A DNA stretch of 33,645 nucleotides from Pseudomonadota bacterium (GTDB lineage Bacteria; SAR324; XYD2-FULL-50-16; JAHJRI01): the NCBI GenBank assembly GCA_022360105.1, contig JAKSDL010000424.1, positions 1 to 33,645 on the forward strand, written 5' to 3'. Numbering within the stretch: the first letter of the stretch is position 1; each line of letters begins with the position of its first letter. Positions 23,970 to 32,793 of this stretch are shown piece by piece. The notes below the pieces were generated by a model, which was not told the origin of the DNA, ran no database searches, and was given only the letters and a program-made list of their open reading frames with translations. The position numbers and the translations under genes are program-made.

Positions 23970-25049
23970 CTAGCGGATTTCTTTCAAAGTATACTCTTTC
24001 GAACCCATACCCAACTTGACTCCATGGTCGATCTGGATCAATGGATCGTGTTGCGGGAATGCCAATTTACTGAGGTTTTCCTGGTTTTTTTGTTGAGTCA
24101 GATCCAGTGTTGCCATATCGAGGGCAATAGGGTCAAAGGAAGCTAGGATTCCGATGTCAGGAATCATCTTTTCTTTGCTTTTCATGCAATCGCAGTCTTT
24201 CGTCATATTGGTGAGAAAGGTCATGTAAGCCAGTTTTTCTTTCATTTCCACATGAATACCGAAAGCATGTTCAACCATTTTTTTCTGCATATTTTCGCTG
24301 GTGGCATCCCATGAGAATTGAACAGCACCGGTCTTACAAACAGCAATGCACTCCCCGCAGCCAATGCACTTTTCCTCCTCAATGAAGGCTGTACCATCGT
24401 TTTCCAGAATACAATTTTCCGGGCACCATTTCATGCATGTTTTACAAAGATCACACTGGGAAGCTTCTACCTTGGGTGCCACTTCCGAATGCTGGCTGAG
24501 TTTTCCCATCCGACTGGAAAGACCCATTCCAAGATTTTTTAAAGCGGCTCCCAAACCGGACAATACATGTCCTGTCGCATGAGACACAATCAGCATGGTT
24601 TCCGCTGCAATAGCATCTCCTGCAATGCCGACTTTTTCATAATAATCGCCATTAATGGCGATTTCTCTTTCCCAGACACCCAGAAAACCATCAGACATAA
24701 TGATTGGTGCTCCAACATTCTCGTATGTGAACCCATGATCGAAAGCCAATAAAATGTGGTCTAATGCGTTGGATCGATTACCCCTGTATAAAACACTGGT
24801 TTCCGTTAAAAACGGTTTGCCGCCGCTTTCTTTTACTTTTTCTACGATCGGTCTGATTTGATCTGCAGTTAAATGGGTACGATTTCCCTTTTCCCCAAAA
24901 TGAGTTTTTATTGCGACACTTTTTTGTGGTTTTATGATGGAAGAGAAGCCCGTTTCATCATACAGAAGTTTTATCTTTTGCTCTGTTATGTCAGCAGTTT
25001 CATTATCCATAACTGAAATAAAATAAACATCGGAAGGACTTTGAATCAT
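23970..25049 (-). CDS. DUF362 protein with two 4Fe-4S clusters
   Basis: About 360 aa. The N-terminal part is a DUF362 domain (about 45-180, with AIKTHFGEKGN and SHATGH motifs). A ferredoxin-like insert follows with two Cys sets: C200-x2-C-x2-C-x3-C210 and C229-x2-C-x2-C-x3-C239, each able to bind a 4Fe-4S cluster. The domain continues to the C-terminus with ILASFDPIALDMATLD. Such proteins are common in anaerobes, and their reaction is unknown; redox chemistry is likely. There is no signal peptide. Two consecutive ATG codons (25052 and 25049) follow AGAGAGG; either may be used. It is convergent with the hybrid kinase at a 38-bp gap. Confidence 0.88.
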   Translation of the reverse strand: MIQSPSDVYFISVMDNETADITEQKIKLLYDETGFSSIIKPQKSVAIKTHFGEKGNRTHLTADQIRPIVEKVKESGGKPFLTETSVLYRGNRSNALDHILLAFDHGFTYENVGAPIIMSDGFLGVWEREIAINGDYYEKVGIAGDAIAAETMLIVSHATGHVLSGLGAALKNLGMGLSSRMGKLSQHSEVAPKVEASQCDLCKTCMKWCPENCILENDGTAFIEEEKCIGCGECIAVCKTGAVQFSWDATSENMQKKMVEHAFGIHVEMKEKLAYMTFLTNMTKDCDCMKSKEKMIPDIGILASFDPIALDMATLDLTQQKNQENLSKLAFPQHDPLIQIDHGVKLGMGSKEYTLKEIR

Positions 25050-25293
25050 CATTGACCTCTCTACTGGTTAGGTTAAGGGGTGAATTGCTCTGCAGCATTT
25101 AGTCGATTTATTCCACATTGTCGCGTGCAGATCTAAAAGTCAATTTTTTGCAGGAGAGGAAAACAATTTAATGGAATGATTTCGATGTAGAAATACTGCG
25201 TCTTAAAACCAGGATGAACATGAATTCTTGTGTTGTTCCGGTATAAGCTGAAAAGAAGGAATGGTAATTGTGATGAACTATGGGGCGGGGGTT

Positions 25294-25325
25294 CACAAGT
25301 GTATCTGCTGATTGATACACTTGTG
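25294..25325 (-). terminator. 12-bp perfect hairpin downstream of the ferritin-like gene
   Basis: CACAAGTGTATC pairs perfectly with GATACACTTGTG around an 8-nt loop, 17 bp past the ferritin-like stop. On the minus strand the stem is followed by AACCCCCGCC, with no U-tract, so it is either a Rho-assisted terminator, an mRNA-stabilising hairpin or a protein-binding palindrome. Confidence 0.45.
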
Positions 25326-25342
25326 TCTTTGGTAAGACCGGA

Positions 25343-25804
25343 TCAATCTCCGGTTGTTGCCAAATGATCGTCGTACATTCTCTCCAACCCTGCTTTGTGC
25401 TTTAGCTCTTCATTAGCCAGAATTGAGAAGATGCTGCTCAAATTTTCTTCGTCAGCGGATTCTGCAAGCTTCAGATAAAGTTTGTAAGCTTTTTCCTCAC
25501 GTTTCATGGCAATTCTCATCACATCGTAGTAGTTCATGCCCGGTTTGTATTCCATCTCCATCATGTAATCAGCTCGTTTGATATCTTCTATCTTCTGGAA
25601 CTTGTACTGGGAAATCGCTTCTTTATCGAACGAAAATTCTTTCAGCATTTTTTCGTGTTTTTCTTCCTCCTCCGCATAATCGTATAAAACGTTTTTATTG
25701 ACCTGCAATTCTTCGTTATCACCAGCTGTGCGGTAAAAATCCGCAGCTTCTCTTTCTTTCTCAATGGCAAATTTTACAACATCTTCTATTGATTCGAATT
25801 CCAT
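25343..25804 (-). CDS. Rubrerythrin-like ferritin-family diiron protein
   Basis: A 153-aa four-helix ferritin-like protein. The diiron ligands are visible: Glu in EKEREAADFY (helix A), EEEEKHEKM (helix B), EEKAYKLY (helix C) and ANEELKHK (helix D), giving the E...ExxH...E...ExxH pattern. There is no C-terminal rubredoxin-like Cys domain, so it is the short form rather than full rubrerythrin. Such proteins reduce peroxide or handle iron in oxygen-stressed anaerobes. A strong GAGGAGG precedes the ATG. It stands alone on the minus strand. A second, diverged ferritin-like gene lies at 29626. Confidence 0.87.
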   Translation of the reverse strand: MEFESIEDVVKFAIEKEREAADFYRTAGDNEELQVNKNVLYDYAEEEEKHEKMLKEFSFDKEAISQYKFQKIEDIKRADYMMEMEYKPGMNYYDVMRIAMKREEKAYKLYLKLAESADEENLSSIFSILANEELKHKAGLERMYDDHLATTGD

Positions 25805-26217
25805 ACTTTCCTCCTCTTATTCTGAATTGAAATTTTCAATCAGGCATTACGTTAAAGTGCAATATGAGTGAAAGTCATACCACTTGATTTCTGTTATTGA
25901 AATTTGTGTGCCAAACTGGAATCGATCTCTTAAACCATAAAAATCACGAGGGTCATTGTCGCTGTGGATACCAATTTTTTTAAGCGAACAGGTCGTTTTG
26001 ATTCTCTAAACTTCAAAACCAATTCGACTATTGGCGATTTCTCTCGAATGGTCTTCCGGTAAAAAAGTGTCTCAGGTTTTACTTGGGATAGAATATTGGG
26101 GACAGCTATCGGTCGTTAGCTCTTCAACAAAGCAAGACATGGAAAAGCTAATGAAGATTTGATCTCATAGCAACGCCTCAGGCTTAACAGCCTGGTTACA
26201 ATGTAAGCCTTCAGTTA
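25805..26217. other. Intergenic region between the ferritin-like and FKBP genes
   Basis: A 413-bp gap containing a heptad-like repeat copy (26104-26122) and a short 5-bp hairpin CAGGC/GCCTG near 26181-26196 that could end the FKBP transcript. No coding frame or RNA gene was recognised. The ferritin-like promoter should lie at the left end. Confidence 0.35.
26104..26122. repeat. Heptad-like repeat copy
   Basis: The sequence AGCTATCGGTCGTTAGCTC resembles the element at 19371-19391 (shared GCTATCGGT and AGCT), and less strongly the arms at 14150-14237. It probably belongs to the same dispersed family. Confidence 0.3.
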
Positions 26218-26610
26218 TCAAAATCCAAACAAAGAGCCCTTTGTTTTAATCAGCTCGACTTTGAAAATCAGAACCGAGTTCGGCGGAATAACACCCGGCA
26301 CTCCTTTGCTACCGTAGGCCAATTCGGGAGGAATAAAGATTTCCCACTTGCTGCCTTTTTTCATCGAAAGTAAGGCTTCGGTCCACCCTTTAATAACGGC
26401 ATTCACTTTAAACTGGGTTGGTTTTCCACGCTGATAGCTGCTATCAAAGATGTTTCCGTTTGTAAGCCTGCCTTCGTAGTGCACAGTTACGGTGTCTGAA
26501 CTTTTAGGAGACTTTCCCTTACCCTCCTTGAGCACTCTGAATTGGAGTCCGGATGCAGTCGTGACCACATCTGCATTTTCTGCGTTTTGAGATAAAAAAG
26601 AATCAGTCAT
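26218..26610 (-). CDS. FKBP-type peptidyl-prolyl cis-trans isomerase
   Basis: A 130-aa single-domain FKBP. It shows the core VTVHYEGRLTNGNIFDSS, the VIKGWTEAL helix, MKKGSKWEIFIPPELAYG and the final strand VLIFKVELI, so the active-site residues (Tyr, Phe, Asp, Trp) are in place. These enzymes isomerise prolyl bonds during folding. The N-terminus is short and polar with no signal peptide, so this form is cytoplasmic, unlike the periplasmic FkpA type. It is a single gene. Confidence 0.95.
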   Translation of the reverse strand: MTDSFLSQNAENADVVTTASGLQFRVLKEGKGKSPKSSDTVTVHYEGRLTNGNIFDSSYQRGKPTQFKVNAVIKGWTEALLSMKKGSKWEIFIPPELAYGSKGVPGVIPPNSVLIFKVELIKTKGSLFGF

Positions 26611-26763
26611 AAAATCAGTCTGCTATGTTGATTAATATAAAAAGTATTGTTGAAAATGCCTAACAACACCGCATTGTTACATATTGTGGACATAAAATGA
26701 ACATGCAATTTTCCAGAGCAAGGGAGAAGGATGCTTGAATTATTGTTAAACATTGCCATTTCT

Positions 26764-27951
26764 CTATAAACCTTTGCGATAGGGAGAGTGTTGCATCAAA
26801 AAATATTGATCGTCTCGCACCATTGTTCTTTCTGAATCAAGATAATGCTCCACGGCTTCCCGGAAATTCCGGTTTGCAATCCAATGGGCGCTATAGGTGA
26901 AATTTGGCGTGTACCCCCTTGCCAATTTATGTTCCCCTTGGGCTCCGGCTTCTACATAGGATAGCCTGTTTATGATAGCATATTCGATGGCCTGGTAATA
27001 ACAGACTTCAAAATGTAAACAAGGATGATGTTCCAGACACCCCCAATACCTGCCAAACAATGTATCGCTTCCTATAAAATTCAATGCGCCGGCTACATAC
27101 CTTCCATTTCTTTTGCAAAATATCAGTAGAATTCGTTCAGCCATTGTTTGCCCGATCAGGCTGAAAAAGGCACGATTTAAATATGGACGACCCCATTTAC
27201 GGCTTCCGGTTTCCTGGTAGAACTCAAAAAAAATATCCCAATGCCCTTCAGTGATTGAATTGCCCGTTAGGTGTTCAATGACAATGTCGTTTTCCAGGGC
27301 TTGTTTTCTTTCTCTAAGTATGTTTCTTCGTTTTTTGGAAGAAAGCGTGGCCAGAAAGTCCTGAAAGGATTCATAATCTCTGTTTTGCCAATGGAATTGT
27401 TGATCCATCCTTTGCAGAAATCCCCTTTCGCCCAGTTTTTTCCAGGTATCCCTCTCGACAAATGTTAAATGCAGCGATGAAGCCTGATACTTATTCAACA
27501 GACTGATTGTCTTGTTTATCAACCTGGTTTCCACTTCATCATCACCGGTTACAGAATTTAGCAGGATACGCCTGCCTGTGACAGGAGTAAAAGGAATCGC
27601 GATCTGGAGTTTTGGATAGTAGTCTCCTCCTGCCCTGTTAAAGGCATCAGCCCACCCATAATCGAATACATATTCTCCCATAGAATGGTGTTTCAGGTAC
27701 ATGGGTATGACTCCAAGATAGTTGCCAAGTGAATCTGTTTCCAGCAAGTGATGCGGCAACCATCCTGTTTCAGCGACTGCAGAATCGCTTTCTTCCAATG
27801 CATGCAAAAACTCAAATGTCACGAAGGGATCAAATCTTTCCTTTTGATGGCTGCTTAGTTGTTGAGGATTTGCACATAAATTCCATTGTAAGGAATCTGC
27901 TTGTTTTAAGCTGTGAATGACCTTGGTCTTAGTCTGCTTTTGATGTTGCAT
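26764..27951 (-). CDS. FemAB-like / DUF482 family protein
   Basis: A 395-aa cytoplasmic protein of the DUF482 (FemAB_like, GNAT-fold) family. Signs are the N-terminal DPFVTFEFLHALEES, the GNYLGVIPMYLKHHS and VFDYGWADAFNRAG segments, the IPFTPVTGRRIL segment and the C-terminal YVEAGAQGEHKLARGY. The length fits the family (about 380-400 aa). The family is related to FemAB peptidyltransferases, which transfer amino acids from tRNA to peptidoglycan, but its real activity is not established. The ATG at 27951 has no clear ribosome binding site. The neighbours do not reveal its role. Confidence 0.85.
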   Translation of the reverse strand: MQHQKQTKTKVIHSLKQADSLQWNLCANPQQLSSHQKERFDPFVTFEFLHALEESDSAVAETGWLPHHLLETDSLGNYLGVIPMYLKHHSMGEYVFDYGWADAFNRAGGDYYPKLQIAIPFTPVTGRRILLNSVTGDDEVETRLINKTISLLNKYQASSLHLTFVERDTWKKLGERGFLQRMDQQFHWQNRDYESFQDFLATLSSKKRRNILRERKQALENDIVIEHLTGNSITEGHWDIFFEFYQETGSRKWGRPYLNRAFFSLIGQTMAERILLIFCKRNGRYVAGALNFIGSDTLFGRYWGCLEHHPCLHFEVCYYQAIEYAIINRLSYVEAGAQGEHKLARGYTPNFTYSAHWIANRNFREAVEHYLDSERTMVRDDQYFLMQHSPYRKGL

Positions 27952-28059
27952 ACGAATTTAAAACAGAGATTGTACCTGCTCCTTTAGGCAGCGTGATACG
28001 ATAATCCGGGTAATTTGGAAACAAGGCCGGCTCAAGCTTTCTTTTGCTGAGGCAATACT

Positions 28060-28536
28060 CTATTTTTGCAGATTTTCTATCATTTGCCATCTTTCATTGT
28101 TTTCCAGCTTCTTGTTTCGGTGATAGGTTAAAGCCATTGCAATACAGTTTTTCAGCTCGTTTACCGGTATCTTGTCGTCAAAATCAAAAACAATACTCCT
28201 GTTTCCACCAAATTTGAATGTCTCGGGGTATTTCTCCCTGAAAGCCTCCACCAGGTTGGCCGTACATTTAAAATACATAGCGTATTGACTTTGCTGAGAT
28301 TCTTTCCAGTCTATCCTGATGGTACTTCCACTTTTGGTTTTTGACGTCAGATAGCTGGGTTCTCCCCATTTCAACGTTTCTTCTATGTCTCCTACACTGT
28401 CGATAGAAGCTGCAGTATCTAATATCAATCTGCGAAGAAACATTAGTTTGGTTCTGGCTTTTGATGGATATGCCCTAAATACGGCTGCCACGTCCTGATT
28501 TTCTATTTGTGATGCAATTTCTGATGTCCTTGTCAT
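28060..28536 (-). CDS. DUF1801 (YdhG-like) protein
   Basis: A 158-aa cytoplasmic protein of the DUF1801 / YdhG_co family. It has the DVAAVFRAYPSKAR helix, the EETLKWGEPSYL motif typical of the family, a SGSTIRIDWK strand and a C-terminal helix. The family includes the frataxin-like fold of YdhG-type proteins, whose function is unclear. The start at 28536 was preferred because AAAGG lies about six bases ahead; a GTG at 28620 would add 28 residues and overlaps its own AAGGAG. Confidence 0.78.
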   Translation of the reverse strand: MTRTSEIASQIENQDVAAVFRAYPSKARTKLMFLRRLILDTAASIDSVGDIEETLKWGEPSYLTSKTKSGSTIRIDWKESQQSQYAMYFKCTANLVEAFREKYPETFKFGGNRSIVFDFDDKIPVNELKNCIAMALTYHRNKKLENNERWQMIENLQK

Positions 28537-28925
28537 CCGGGCCTTTGAATTCCATCTATCTAATAAATAATAATGACATTCGCTACTTTTGAACGGTTTA
28601 AACGTGTCTGCAAATTTCACTCCTTGCAGACGAATAGTATCGATAGTTCAAGCAAGGTAACTACTAGAAACGGTATGCCTTGCACCAAAATGCCCTTTCG
28701 GAGCAATTCTGACATCTTTATCTTATCCAAGGTTTCAAGTTATTCGCATGGTGACCGGAATTAGTGATTAAGATACAGTCTGAAAAGTGTAACCGGATAT
28801 TTATGGAGAGAAAAAATCGGTAACAGTAAACTTAAAATTTTATATCATCATTCTGAAATTTTAAGAATGTTTTTTGCAACCGAGTAAGATTGTAATCAAA
28901 AATTTCAGGAGCAGATGTTATTAAT
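28537..28925. other. Divergent intergenic region before pdxH
   Basis: A 389-bp AT-rich gap between the DUF1801 gene and pdxH. A 6-bp inverted repeat CATTCT/AGAATG sits near 28849-28869. Its left 84 bp could code for an N-terminal extension of the DUF1801 protein. No RNA gene or clear operator was seen. Confidence 0.3.
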
Positions 28926-29513
28926 ATGAAAAAAGTTACATACCAATCAGCCTTATCACTATTTGAACAATGGTACGCCGAAGCACTGAAACTTCCGGTG
29001 AATACACCCTCAGCAATGGTTCTCTCATCGGTCGACGAAGACGGGAGACCGTCTTCGCGGGTAGTGTTGCTGAAACAGTGGGATCAGAAGGGTTTTGTGT
29101 TTTATACAAACGTAACAAGCAGAAAAGCGAAAAATCTGGACACAAATCCTTACGCATCTCTGCTGTTTTATTGGGATAACCTGAGAAAACAGGTGCGTAT
29201 TGAAGGAGCGGTTGAAAAAGTCTCTTCAGCAGAAGCACAACAATATTTTCAAACCAGACCTTTGGAGAGCCGGTGGGGAACATGGGCATCAAAACAAAGC
29301 GAATCACTGAAGGAGAGAGCCATGCTGGAAGAGCGATATTTGTACTTCCAGCGAAAATACCCTGAAGATGTTCCAACTCCGAAGTTTTGGGGGGGATATC
29401 GCCTGAAGCCGGATCGTTTCGAATTCTGGGAAAACGGGGAATTTCGACTTCATCACCGGTTACTCTTTGAAAAACAACAAACAGGATGGGTTTCGGATAC
29501 TCTTTACCCTTAA
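28926..29513 (+). CDS. pdxH: Pyridoxamine 5'-phosphate oxidase
   Basis: A 195-aa FMN-dependent oxidase that converts pyridoxine or pyridoxamine 5'-phosphate to pyridoxal 5'-phosphate. Motifs are the FMN-binding RVVLLKQWDQKGFVFYTN and SRKAKNLDTNPYASLLFYW, the RPLESRWGTWASKQS signature, and the C-terminal RLKPDRFEFW...RLHHR substrate-binding segment. It is shorter at the N-terminus than E. coli PdxH (218 aa). The ribosome binding site is poor, since AGGAG lies 14 bp from the ATG. It heads a plus-strand group with two PLP enzymes downstream, so cofactor supply next to its users is a reasonable inference. Confidence 0.96.
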   Translation: MKKVTYQSALSLFEQWYAEALKLPVNTPSAMVLSSVDEDGRPSSRVVLLKQWDQKGFVFYTNVTSRKAKNLDTNPYASLLFYWDNLRKQVRIEGAVEKVSSAEAQQYFQTRPLESRWGTWASKQSESLKERAMLEERYLYFQRKYPEDVPTPKFWGGYRLKPDRFEFWENGEFRLHHRLLFEKQQTGWVSDTLYP

Positions 29514-29625
29514 TAATTGATATGCATCTATTGATGAAACTCATGCCAATTCAATAACCGTAAAATGGCATACTTCTGGCGATAAACATTCTTGAAGAAT
29601 TGAATCACATATAACCGGAGATGTT

Positions 29626-30126
29626 ATGTCAAAAAGAATCACATTGAAAAGCTGTGTCGAGTTTGCAGTAGCCACTGAGTCAGAACTTGGTGAATATTAT
29701 GATTACCTTTCCCGACAATGTTCGGAAGATCAGGAATTAGCCGATCTGTTTAAAACGCTTTCCAAAGACGAAGAAGTTCATAAAGTCCAATTTGAAAAAC
29801 TACTGGAAAAAGTCTCTGACAAGGATGAAGGTTTGCCGGCTGAGGAAAATGATTTTTTATTGGCCATGTCGTTGTCCAAGACATTTACCGACCTGTACGG
29901 ACGCAAAGAATTTGTTTATGAACGTGATCATCGGGAAAAATTACTCTTTGAGTTGTTTGAATTTGAAAAGGCTACCCTTGGATTTTATACTGCTCTCATG
30001 GAAATCATGAATGATGATGATATTTTGAGGCAAATTGTGGATATTGAAAAAAGGCACGTCGTGGCAGTCATGAAAATGGTTGTGACCGAAACGAAATTTA
30101 CCAGCCTGGGTGACGATTGGCCATAG
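29626..30126 (+). CDS. Ferritin-like diiron protein (rubrerythrin-related)
   Basis: A 166-aa helical protein with a ferritin-like pattern: Glu in ESELGEYYDYL, KDEEVHKVQFE, a central acidic region, EFEKATLGFYTAL and DIEKRHVVAV. These supply Glu and His residues in the E...ExxH...E...ExxH spacing of diiron ferritin-like domains. No rubredoxin domain is present. It is more diverged than the protein at 25343-25804 and has a different helix C spacing. GGAG precedes the ATG. It sits between pdxH and cystathionine beta-synthase. A redox or iron role beside sulfur metabolism is inferred; the molecular function is unknown. Confidence 0.72.
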   Translation: MSKRITLKSCVEFAVATESELGEYYDYLSRQCSEDQELADLFKTLSKDEEVHKVQFEKLLEKVSDKDEGLPAEENDFLLAMSLSKTFTDLYGRKEFVYERDHREKLLFELFEFEKATLGFYTALMEIMNDDDILRQIVDIEKRHVVAVMKMVVTETKFTSLGDDWP

Positions 30127-30250
30127 GAAACCAGCGTTCAATTGTATCAGGATAGTTGTATCGAGATACATATTTGTTTCACTGCAACGGGTGGTCAAGG
30201 ACAAAGATCCGCTTTTAAGAACAGTCTGAATCTTTTTAGGAAGACAAACC

Positions 30251-31615
30251 ATGCTTTTTGAAAATGTTTTGGATTTGATCGGCAATACACCGATGATAGA
30301 ATTGCGATATCTAAACACCGGTAAATGTCAGCTTTTTGCCAAATTGGAATTCATGAATCCCGGTGGTTCAATTAAGGATCGCATTGCTTATAGTATGGTA
30401 CTGGGAGCGGAAAAGTCGGGAAAGCTCAAACCCGGCGCCACTCTTGTCGAAGCAACTGCAGGAAACACCGGGTTAGGTCTGGCCTTACTGGCTATTCAAC
30501 GTGGTTACAAGCTGCTGGTGGTGATGCCGGATAAAATGAGTAAGGAAAAGGTATTCAATTTAAAAGCCATGGGAGCAACAGTAGTAATGACCAGATCTGA
30601 CGTGGGAAAAGGTGATCCGGAGTATTATCAGGACAAAGCCATGGCCATTGCAGACTCCATGGAAAATGCATTTTATGTGAACCAGTTTTCCAACCAGGAC
30701 AACGTGGCGGCGCATTATAACACGACAGCACCGGAAATCTGGGATCAACTGCAGGGAAAGGTAGATGCGGTAGTCTGTGGGGTAGGAACGGGCGGAACCA
30801 TAACCGGAATTGGTCGATTCATGAAGGAAAAAAATCCTGAGATTGAGATGGTTCTGGCAGATCCGGAAGGTTCGGTGCTTGCCGATTTCATCAAAACCGG
30901 ACAGGTAGGAGAGGCTGGTTCGTGGCTGGTGGAAGGTATTGGTGAGGATTTTGTTCCTGAAATTTGTAACCTTGAATTGGTAAGCCACGCTTATACAATT
31001 TCAGATGAAACTGCCTTCAGTGCTGCCAGAGAGCTACTTCAGAAAGAGGGACTTATGGTTGGATCATCCTCGGGTACACTCCTGGGAGCGGCACTTGAAT
31101 ATTGCCGCCAACAGGAATCTCCCAAACGAGTCGTTACACTGTTTCCGGACAGCGGAACCAAATACCTTTCCAAAATGTATAACGAAGACTGGATGTATGA
31201 TAAGGGATTTGTCACCAGACGTCGGTTTGGGGACTTGAGAGATCTTATTCTTCACAGGCACAATCAAAAAGAAACCTCCTTTGTATCTCCGGCCGATACT
31301 CTTTTTTCAGCCCTGCAGCAAATGAAGGATAATGATTACACACAGTTGCCGGTCCTGGATGGTAAAAAACTGGTGGGGATAATCGACGAATCGGATATTC
31401 TGTTGCATGTCTACAACCGGCCGGAACGATTTGAAGAACCTGTTCACCAGGCAATGACGGCCACTCTTGAACTAATAAATTACAAAGAGCCTGCCTCTAA
31501 ATTAATGCCTATCTTTGAAAAGGATCATGTTGCCATTGTTATGGATGGTGATGAGTTTCTTGGTATCATTTCCCGAATAGACTTAATCAATTACATCAGA
31601 AAGGTTGTTTCATGA
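30251..31615 (+). CDS. cbs: Cystathionine beta-synthase with CBS domain pair
   Basis: A 454-aa PLP enzyme that condenses serine and homocysteine to cystathionine. The catalytic fold has PLP-lysine Lys42 in NPGGSIKDR, EATAGNTGLGLA and the phosphate-binding loop GTGGTITG. A C-terminal pair of CBS domains (about 335-454) is present, as in eukaryotic and some bacterial cystathionine beta-synthases; plain cysteine synthases lack it, which argues for CBS rather than CysK. There is no heme-binding N-terminal extension. AGGAAG precedes the ATG. The stop overlaps the start of the next gene (ATGA), so the two are translationally coupled. Confidence 0.92.
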   Translation: MLFENVLDLIGNTPMIELRYLNTGKCQLFAKLEFMNPGGSIKDRIAYSMVLGAEKSGKLKPGATLVEATAGNTGLGLALLAIQRGYKLLVVMPDKMSKEKVFNLKAMGATVVMTRSDVGKGDPEYYQDKAMAIADSMENAFYVNQFSNQDNVAAHYNTTAPEIWDQLQGKVDAVVCGVGTGGTITGIGRFMKEKNPEIEMVLADPEGSVLADFIKTGQVGEAGSWLVEGIGEDFVPEICNLELVSHAYTISDETAFSAARELLQKEGLMVGSSSGTLLGAALEYCRQQESPKRVVTLFPDSGTKYLSKMYNEDWMYDKGFVTRRRFGDLRDLILHRHNQKETSFVSPADTLFSALQQMKDNDYTQLPVLDGKKLVGIIDESDILLHVYNRPERFEEPVHQAMTATLELINYKEPASKLMPIFEKDHVAIVMDGDEFLGIISRIDLINYIRKVVS

Positions 31616-32793
31616 GCGATCATGTAAAAAATGAATTTGATTTTCATACCAGGATGATTCATGCCGGTCAGGAACCTGATCCGACGACCGGGGCTGTGAT
31701 GATGCCGATCTATACATCATCGACCTATGCGCAACAAAGTCCTGGAGTGCACAAGGGGTACGAATATTCGCGCTCTCAAAACCCTACCCGTATGGCATAT
31801 GAACGTTGCCTGGCTAGTCTTGAAGGCGGTAAAATGGGATTTGCCTTTGCATCGGGACTGGCTGCCAGTGCGACCATATTGGATTTGCTGGATTCGGGAG
31901 ATCATGTGATCTGCATGGATGACCTTTATGGCGGCACATACAGGTTGTTTGAAAATGTTAGAAATAAATCAGCCGGATTGGAGTTCTCTTTTATAGATCT
32001 GACCAATATCGATGCATTGGAAAATGAAATACGCAACAACACGCTGATGATCTGGGTGGAAACTCCGACAAATCCTTTGTTGAAGATTACCGATCTTTCA
32101 AAAGTGGCTGAAGTGGCTAAAGACAGGGGGTTAATTGCTGTTGCGGATAATACCTTTGCCACTCCATTTAATCAAAGACCTTTGGAGTTAGGGTTCGACA
32201 TGGTGATGCACTCCGCTACAAAATACATTAACGGACATTCAGATATGGTTGGCGGTGCAGTAGTGGTTGGAGACAACCGGGAATTACAGGAAAAAATGAC
32301 GTATCTGCAGAATGCAGTGGGAGCGGTGGCAGGTCCTTTTGATGCCTATCTGGCCCATCGTGGCTTGAAGACTCTCGGCATTCGCATGGAGAGGCATAAT
32401 CAAAATGCACTGGAAGTAGCCGGATTCCTGGAATCACACCCAGCTGTGGAAAAAGTGATCTATCCGGGATTGGAAAGTCACCCCCAGCATGAGCTGGCCA
32501 AGCGCCAAATGGAGGGATTTAGCGGTATGGTGTCTGCTTACCTTAAGGGTGAGCTGTCCGATGCCAAAACATTTTTGGAGAATTGCCAGATTTTTACCCT
32601 GGCAGAAAGTTTAGGTGGTGTGGAAAGTCTGATTGAACATCCGGCGATTATGACTCATGCTTCCGTACCACAGAACAAAAGGGACGCACTCGGGATCAGT
32701 GATAACCTGGTTCGTTTGTCTGTTGGGATTGAATCGGCAAACGATCTTATTGCAGACCTGGACCGTGCTTTAAAAGCTACTGGCATGGCATAG
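31612..32793 (+). CDS. Cystathionine gamma-lyase / gamma-synthase family enzyme
   Basis: A 393-aa PLP enzyme of the Cys/Met metabolism family. PLP-lysine is Lys204 in SATKYINGHSD. Other motifs are EYSRSQNPTR, the FASGLAAS turn, VETPTNPLLKI and AESLGGVESLIEHPA. Gamma-lyase and gamma-synthase cannot be separated safely by eye, but overlap by 4 bp with cystathionine beta-synthase points to gamma-lyase, completing reverse transsulfuration from homocysteine to cysteine. It is the last gene of the group; a possible terminator lies about 280 bp downstream. Confidence 0.93.
   Translation: MSDHVKNEFDFHTRMIHAGQEPDPTTGAVMMPIYTSSTYAQQSPGVHKGYEYSRSQNPTRMAYERCLASLEGGKMGFAFASGLAASATILDLLDSGDHVICMDDLYGGTYRLFENVRNKSAGLEFSFIDLTNIDALENEIRNNTLMIWVETPTNPLLKITDLSKVAEVAKDRGLIAVADNTFATPFNQRPLELGFDMVMHSATKYINGHSDMVGGAVVVGDNRELQEKMTYLQNAVGAVAGPFDAYLAHRGLKTLGIRMERHNQNALEVAGFLESHPAVEKVIYPGLESHPQHELAKRQMEGFSGMVSAYLKGELSDAKTFLENCQIFTLAESLGGVESLIEHPAIMTHASVPQNKRDALGISDNLVRLSVGIESANDLIADLDRALKATGMA

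Noticed and set aside
28936..29544. 202-codon minus-strand frame over pdxH
   Set aside because: It is antisense to pdxH, which has all its catalytic signatures, and shows no domain of its own.
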